From a virus: a stretch of 28,777 nucleotides of DNA. Below are positions 24,703 to 28,777 of the stretch, piece by piece. The notes under the pieces were generated by a model. That model searched no databases. It saw nothing but the letters and a program-made list of their open reading frames with translations, and had not been told where the DNA came from. Position numbers and translations under genes: made by a program. Where the stretch lies: positions 1-28,777 of the IMG/VR virus record IMGVR_UViG_3300021962_000488. One strand, given 5' to 3'. The first letter of the stretch is position 1; every line of letters begins with the position of its first letter.

Positions 24703-25299
24703 ATGAGAGTTGGTAAGATTGCCGGCAACTTTACTAAAGTTGCTATAGCATCAGAAATGTTCAATAGCAACGAAATCGAAAAGATTCTTTTTCTAGAAAA
24801 AATTATGAAGTTTGAATCCGGAACTGTTGGTTCTGGTATGGGCAGCGCCACAGAAAATCTTGAAGTAAGAAGTTGTGATGTTTCTATGTTCATTCCAGAC
24901 GAGAATGCTGGATGGATTTTTGAAAGAATCGGAAACTTTATACCGCAATTAAATTATGATCATTTCATGTTGAATATCAATCATCTTGCTCCAATGCAAT
25001 ATACGGTCTATAAAGATAAAAACAACGGACAGTATGATTGGCATACAGATGTGTTTACTGCCTACCATATATTTGAACGAAAGATTACTGGTGTATTATT
25101 TCTAAGTGACCCAGAATCGTATGAAGGCGGTGAATTAGAAGTTATGAATACAGGAAGTCCAGATCGTGCTGTATCATTCAAGCAGAACGCTGGTGATGTT
25201 GTATTCTTCTCGTCACATTTTCCACACAGAGTAAAGCCTGTAACAAAGGGAACAAGAAGAACTATTGTGTTTTGGGTTGAAGGCGAAAGAGAATTTTAA
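24703..25299 (+). CDS. 2OG-Fe(II) oxygenase, prolyl 4-hydroxylase type
   Basis: This 198-residue protein has the full facial triad and 2-oxoglutarate site: H114-T-D116 in Y-D-W-H-T-D-V, H175 in F-P-H-R-V-K-P-V, and an Arg at 185 in G-T-R-R-T-I-V-F-W. The spacing and the H-R-V-x-P-V-T-x-G-x-R phrase are those of the PKHD/prolyl-4-hydroxylase group, which hydroxylates protein side chains using O2 and 2-oxoglutarate. AGGAG at 24692-24696 gives a strong start. Such oxygenases are known in T4-like cyanophages with undefined substrates. Here it lies among glycan-modifying genes and just past two repetitive fibre proteins, so fibre residues are the natural candidates. Confidence 0.85.
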   Translation: MRVGKIAGNFTKVAIASEMFNSNEIEKILFLEKIMKFESGTVGSGMGSATENLEVRSCDVSMFIPDENAGWIFERIGNFIPQLNYDHFMLNINHLAPMQYTVYKDKNNGQYDWHTDVFTAYHIFERKITGVLFLSDPESYEGGELEVMNTGSPDRAVSFKQNAGDVVFFSSHFPHRVKPVTKGTRRTIVFWVEGEREF

Positions 25300-25300
25300 A

Positions 25301-26029
25301 ATGAATTTTAAAAACTTGATTAAGGTTTTTGATAATGAAATTATGGAATTTTATTGTCCAGAAAAATATTTTGGAGTAATTCCTCCTCCTGTTCCTGCGT
25401 TTAAGCATATTCCAGACTGGTGGAAAAAACTTCCTGACACTTATGAAGATGCAGGTAAAGATAGAATAGGTGGGGGTTGGCCGTTTACAGCCAAGAAGTG
25501 TATGCCACTACTTGATGCACAATCTTTTGGTTATATTATTCCACTTCAAGGCGACTTAGGTGTTATGACAAACGTTGATAGAAGCATCATAAAGGTTAAT
25601 GATCCTCCAGCATTACATCTAGCAGAATTTCACCATCAGGGACAGATTGGGGGTTTTGGTGGCGCAAATGCTGTCAAGTTTATCAATCACTGGATTATAA
25701 AAACAAAACCAGGTTGGTCTACGTTGTTTATTCCTCCTATCAATGCATTCAATCCAAATTTTACTTGTCTTGGTGGTTTAGTAGATACGGACAAGTATAT
25801 TAAAGAGGTTAATTTTCCTGCAATCTGGCACACAGGTAATTTTGATGGAACACTTAAAGCGGGAACGCCTCTTGTCACTGCTATTCCTGTAAAGAGAAAT
25901 TCTGTGTCTAGAAAAGTTAAAACACGGGCGATGAATGACAGTGAGGCAAAATATCTTCAAAAGATGGTAGACATTCAATTTAGTAGACTAAGTTATTATT
26001 CAAATGAATTGAGAGACAAGAGAAAATGA
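25301..26029 (+). CDS. Unknown conserved phage protein, member A of a related pair (DUF6065-like?)
   Basis: The start at 25301, one base after the oxygenase stop, gives 242 residues; the upstream ATG at 25265 lies inside the oxygenase gene. The protein has E-F-Y-C-P at 16-20, a Pro-rich I-P-P-P-V-P-A, then I-P-D-W-W-K-K-L-P (38-45), K-K-C-M-P-L-L-D (65-72) and F-G-Y-I-I-P-L (76-82). This layout resembles what I remember as DUF6065, but I cannot confirm it. Cytoplasmic, no signal peptide. It pairs with the next gene, with which it overlaps by ATGA. Its function is unknown; linkage to hydroxylase and glycosyltransferase genes suggests a role in the same modification. Confidence 0.65.
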   Translation: MNFKNLIKVFDNEIMEFYCPEKYFGVIPPPVPAFKHIPDWWKKLPDTYEDAGKDRIGGGWPFTAKKCMPLLDAQSFGYIIPLQGDLGVMTNVDRSIIKVNDPPALHLAEFHHQGQIGGFGGANAVKFINHWIIKTKPGWSTLFIPPINAFNPNFTCLGGLVDTDKYIKEVNFPAIWHTGNFDGTLKAGTPLVTAIPVKRNSVSRKVKTRAMNDSEAKYLQKMVDIQFSRLSYYSNELRDKRK

Positions 26030-26769
26030 TCAATTTCTTTAAGAAGAAAGAAAAAGATATAGAATTTATTGACAGAAGCAGGAGAGCATATCAAATGCAT
26101 CCTGTTCAAAGGGCAAAAGATGTTCCTGTATTCTTTATGCAAGATCAAATTAAAAGTACAGGCAAACTAGATTTTGTTCAATGCCCTGGCATGGTAGACG
26201 TAAGAAATTATGGTTACATTATTCCTGCTTGGGACGATATCAATATTTTGGGTAATGAATCTGGTTGTATGGTAACTATGGGATCACAGAAAAGAGAAAC
26301 TGTGTTTGTTAAACCTAAACATATGGATAAAAATATAGCAAGGGGAATTGTAACTCCATCAGATAATGTTCCTCTTGATGTATTTCATTTAGAGTGTCCT
26401 TGGAATATAGTTTCTAATAAAACAAACCTTTCTGCGTTTATTATTGCTCCACCATTTCATGCTAAATTTTTAGATGACATTCATGTTTATCCTGGAATAG
26501 TTGACTATAATAAATTTACCTCAGCAAATCTTATTTTCTCTGTTAAGAGAAAGTGTAATATTACTATTGCTGCTGGTGATCCTCTATTACAAGTATTTCC
26601 TTTTTATAATCTAAAGGACGGTATCACTGCCGGATATGGTCCATCAGATGATTATCAAGATGATAAGTTTAATTCTGTCTTTTCCTCCACAAAACAATTT
26701 TATAGAAAATATATTCAGATTAAAAAGAATATGAAGTTAACAGAAAATCATCAGGATAAACCAAAATGA
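26026..26769 (+). CDS. Unknown conserved phage protein, member B of a related pair
   Basis: This 247-residue protein shares the core pattern of the preceding gene product: a C-P-G-M-V-D then Y-G-Y-I-I-P-A segment (53-67), a W-N-I-V-S-N-K region followed by F-I-I-A-P-P-F, an I-V-D-Y-N-K turn and an A-G-D-P-L-L-Q strand that lines up with A-G-T-P-L-V-T. The N-terminus is strongly basic (F-F-K-K-K-E-K). It lacks the I-P-D-W-W-K motif of member A, so the two have diverged. Start and stop both overlap their neighbours by four bases, as expected for a coupled operon. The function is unknown; the two may form a heterodimer. Confidence 0.62.
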   Translation: MINFFKKKEKDIEFIDRSRRAYQMHPVQRAKDVPVFFMQDQIKSTGKLDFVQCPGMVDVRNYGYIIPAWDDINILGNESGCMVTMGSQKRETVFVKPKHMDKNIARGIVTPSDNVPLDVFHLECPWNIVSNKTNLSAFIIAPPFHAKFLDDIHVYPGIVDYNKFTSANLIFSVKRKCNITIAAGDPLLQVFPFYNLKDGITAGYGPSDDYQDDKFNSVFSSTKQFYRKYIQIKKNMKLTENHQDKPK

Positions 26770-27767
26770 AAATATTTGTCAGCATAGTCTCATACAGAGA
26801 TCCATTATTGAAAATGACTGCCGATAGTATTCTAGATAATGCTTCTGGTAGACATGAGATTACTGTTGGCATCTTTGAACAAACAGTTTATGAAGATAGT
26901 CTAGAATCATTACATCCAGATTTTGTTTCTAGAAAGGATGTAAAGTATAAGAGAATTGATCCTCAACATTCAGAGGGGGTTGGCTGGGCAAGACACATCA
27001 ATTCATTACAGATGAGGGACGAAGATTTTCTATACCAGATAGATTCTCATACTCTATTCGATAGAGGTTGGGATAGAAAACTGATCAACGACTGGAAGAA
27101 AGCAAACGAAAAGCATAAAGACGGCAAATCAATTATTACAGCAAATTGTAAGAACTTTGAAATTCTGGAAGACGGACCGCGTAAACAATTAGAAGAAATG
27201 AACCTTACTTGTAGAGTGCGATATTTTGATTACAGTAAGTACTGTGATATCTTGGCCGCGCATGGAGAGCATATTCCAGAAACAGAAGACGTAACTCCCG
27301 CTATTCATATCTGCGCTGGCAATACAATGTTCCCTGCTTCTTGGGTAAAAGAAGTAGGTATTGATCCTTATATTTTCTTTGAAGGTGAAGAACAGATATT
27401 GACTTTATCTTCTTTTGCCGCTGGGTATCATCTATATCATCCAAGATCAATTCATTCATATCATCTTCTGAATACACACCAGTATATTTCTAAGCAGCAT
27501 TTTAATCCTGTAATTCCAGAACACGTTCTTGGAGACAGAATTTATAAGTCACATATGTATATGAGAAATTTCATCTCAAGTCTAGATGACGATATTCTAG
27601 AAAGATATCGTGAGTATTCTGGTGTTGATTACATTAATCAAGTTCTAGAAGAAAAAGCAAGAACTTATTCTATTCAAATTGCTCAACTTCTGCCAGAAGT
27701 TGTTCCTGAAAGTATTGTTGATGATAATATCCCAGAAACACAAGAAGATAGTGTATCTAGTACCTAA
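26766..27767 (+). CDS. Gnt1-like GlcNAc-type glycosyltransferase (PF11397 pattern)
   Basis: This 333-residue protein opens with V-S-I-V-S-Y-R-D-P-L-L (5-15), has G-I-F-E-Q near 35, G-V-G-W-A-R-H (71-77) and Q-I-D-S-H-T-L-F followed by W-D (91-102). That series is the signature of the GlcNAc transferase family of Dictyostelium Gnt1 (GT60), which adds GlcNAc to hydroxyproline of Skp1; D-S-H is the DXD-type donor motif. Later it has C-A-G-N-T-M-F and F-F-E-G-E-E, fitting the acceptor/catalytic region. No membrane anchor is seen. It shares an operon with a prolyl-hydroxylase-type oxygenase, the same enzyme pairing as in the Skp1 pathway. Donor sugar and acceptor are inferred, not shown. Confidence 0.78.
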   Translation: MKIFVSIVSYRDPLLKMTADSILDNASGRHEITVGIFEQTVYEDSLESLHPDFVSRKDVKYKRIDPQHSEGVGWARHINSLQMRDEDFLYQIDSHTLFDRGWDRKLINDWKKANEKHKDGKSIITANCKNFEILEDGPRKQLEEMNLTCRVRYFDYSKYCDILAAHGEHIPETEDVTPAIHICAGNTMFPASWVKEVGIDPYIFFEGEEQILTLSSFAAGYHLYHPRSIHSYHLLNTHQYISKQHFNPVIPEHVLGDRIYKSHMYMRNFISSLDDDILERYREYSGVDYINQVLEEKARTYSIQIAQLLPEVVPESIVDDNIPETQEDSVSST

Positions 27768-28551
27768 AACTGGTACTAAATCTGTAGTGTCTTACTTTAA
27801 GAATATTAGTAAAGATTTACTTTACATAGCAGACACTCATCAATATATTTCAGATGATCCAAGAACAACAGACGAAATAACAAAGTCTGTTGTAGAGTTT
27901 ATCGGTGCGGAAGAAATAAAGACATATCAATACTACTGCTTTTACAGGGATCCAGTTGATCGCGCTATAGCCGCTTTTAACCACACTAAGAGAAATCCTT
28001 TCTATAAAAACTCTCAACCAAAACATGTCTATGTATCCGTCAAAAACTTCTTAAATAAGGTTTTTGAACTGGAAACAGGTATAACTTTGACTGATCCTGA
28101 AAAGAATATATGTCTATACGAGAGAAGTCTGGAGCATAGAGACTTCTTTGACGGTCTATCCATTAAGACTTTTATAGAGTATTACGATCAGGCGAAAAGG
28201 AACCCTGTTGAGTTTGGATTAGAAGTTGACGTTCTAGTACCAAATCTTAGCGTTTTTGATAAACAAGAACTCTGGTTCAATGTTCCCAATCTTACGATAT
28301 TGAATTTTCACGACTTTGAGAACGAACTAAAGTGGTTATTACAGGAGTTTGGAAGTGATCCAGAAGATTTTCCAGATATACCAAAAGTCAACACTTCTCC
28401 TTCTTTACTGAATCCTACTGTTTATAAGTCACTATTACAAAAGACTGCCGAGCAATACAGTCTGGACGAAATAGATTTTATAAAAAAATACTATAAAACA
28501 GACTATGATCTATACGAAAGACAAAAGAGAAATATAAATACTGCTGTATAA
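27721..28551 (+). CDS. Sulfotransferase-like protein (copy 2, paralogue)
   Basis: The start at 27721 (276 residues) is preferred to 27679 because it aligns residue for residue with the N-terminus of copy 1: K-K-I-V-Y-L-V-P-K-T-G-T-K-S here against K-K-I-A-V-H-F-N-P-K-T-G-S-Q-S there. The PAPS loop P-K-T-G-T-K-S is at 15-21 and Y-R-D-P-V-D-R-A-I-A-A-F-N-H is at 75-88. L-T-I-L-N-F-H-D-F-E-N-E repeats copy 1's L-T-L-L-N-F-H-D-I-D-N-E. It has extra segments between the two binding sites and in the middle. It overlaps the glycosyltransferase gene by 47 bases in another frame. Likely another sulfate acceptor specificity. Confidence 0.72.
   Translation: MIISQKHKKIVYLVPKTGTKSVVSYFKNISKDLLYIADTHQYISDDPRTTDEITKSVVEFIGAEEIKTYQYYCFYRDPVDRAIAAFNHTKRNPFYKNSQPKHVYVSVKNFLNKVFELETGITLTDPEKNICLYERSLEHRDFFDGLSIKTFIEYYDQAKRNPVEFGLEVDVLVPNLSVFDKQELWFNVPNLTILNFHDFENELKWLLQEFGSDPEDFPDIPKVNTSPSLLNPTVYKSLLQKTAEQYSLDEIDFIKKYYKTDYDLYERQKRNINTAV
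28533..28540 (+). promoter_or_regulatory. T4-type late promoter box
   Basis: An exact TATAAATA lies at the very end of the sulfotransferase-like gene, 42 bases before the ATG at 28583. It probably drives the next fibre gene independently of the modification cassette. Confidence 0.6.
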
Positions 28552-28582
28552 TAATAAAACCTAGGGGAAAGGGAACCAGGTT

Positions 28583-28777
28583 ATGGCCAGCAGTAATTCT
28601 TTATTTGTAGTCAAAAACGGACTTGCAGTAAATAACAATCTAATTTTTGCGAATAATGGAAGAGTCGGTATCAATACGGTTTCTCCAGACGCCGCCCTTA
28701 CTGTAGTAGGCGCAGCAAACGTCCAGGGTGCAGTATTCGTCACTAATACATTAGGCGCAGGCAACACTAGTGTTACG
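28583..28777 (+). CDS. Tail fibre protein, N-terminal part (3' end outside window)
   Basis: From ATG 28583 the frame is open to the last base, giving 65 residues. It begins S-L-F-V-V-K-N-G-L-A-V, then G-R-V-G-I-N-T-V-S-P-D-A-A-L-T-V, close to the V-G-I-G-T-x-x-P-x-x-x-L-x-V repeat common in phage fibres, including those that end in a self-cleaving S74 chaperone. A purine-rich GGGAAAGGGAACCAGG stretch precedes the ATG, and a late promoter box lies just upstream. The rest of the gene, and so the fibre type, is not visible. Confidence 0.65.
   Translation, partial: MASSNSLFVVKNGLAVNNNLIFANNGRVGINTVSPDAALTVVGAANVQGAVFVTNTLGAGNTSVT

Noticed and set aside
28558-28582. Terminator hairpin between the sulfotransferase-like gene and the last fibre gene
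   Set aside because: Only a short AACCT/AGGTT pairing is possible, without a T-run, and it overlaps the likely ribosome binding region.

Overview
This window looks like part of the late structural region of a T4-like myovirus (contractile tail) infecting a marine bacterium. Three things point there: the order gp6 end, gp7-position protein, gp8, then a DUF4815-type structural protein; the AT-rich sequence; and T4-type late promoter boxes (TATAAATA) just ahead of several genes. Homologues of these structural proteins that I recall come mainly from cyanophages and pelagiphages. I cannot name the host from this window. I see no tRNA, rRNA, CRISPR array, insertion sequence or integrase, and no gene-free stretch over 300 bases.

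Layout. (1) 1-13063, plus strand: baseplate and fibre-attachment genes, tightly packed. They are the gp6 C-terminus (cut by the window edge), a 761-aa baseplate or tail protein, gp8, a 1627-aa DUF4815-type protein with a Tyr-rich tail, a 691-aa companion, and four small virion proteins. (2) 13060-16429, minus strand: three overlapping genes for a GT4-GT2 fusion glycosyltransferase, a small GT-A glycosyltransferase and a FkbM-type methyltransferase. (3) 16430-16551: a compact control region where two late promoter boxes on opposite strands face each other across a perfect 16-bp palindrome. (4) 16552-23296, plus strand: a 1762-aa collagen-like fibre, then a 479-aa protein built from 35 copies of a Tyr/Asn octapeptide inserted into what looks like a split glycine-rich fibre domain. 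(5) 23301-28551, plus strand: an unknown protein, a sulfotransferase-like protein, a prolyl-hydroxylase-like 2OG-Fe(II) oxygenase, a pair of related proteins of unknown role, a Gnt1-like (GlcNAc-type) glycosyltransferase, and a second sulfotransferase-like paralogue. (6) 28583 to the end: the start of another tail fibre gene behind its own late promoter.

How it may work together. Extremely repetitive, Tyr/Thr/Ser/Lys-rich fibre proteins are bracketed by two cassettes that together encode hydroxylation, glycosyl transfer, methylation and sulfation. Because the modifying genes lie in the late region beside the fibre genes, I infer that they may decorate the virion's own fibres. A hydroxylase next to a Gnt1-like transferase recalls the Skp1 hydroxyproline-GlcNAc pathway of Dictyostelium and the hydroxylysine glycosylation of collagens. 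The individual families are recognisable, but the combined system and its substrate are inference.
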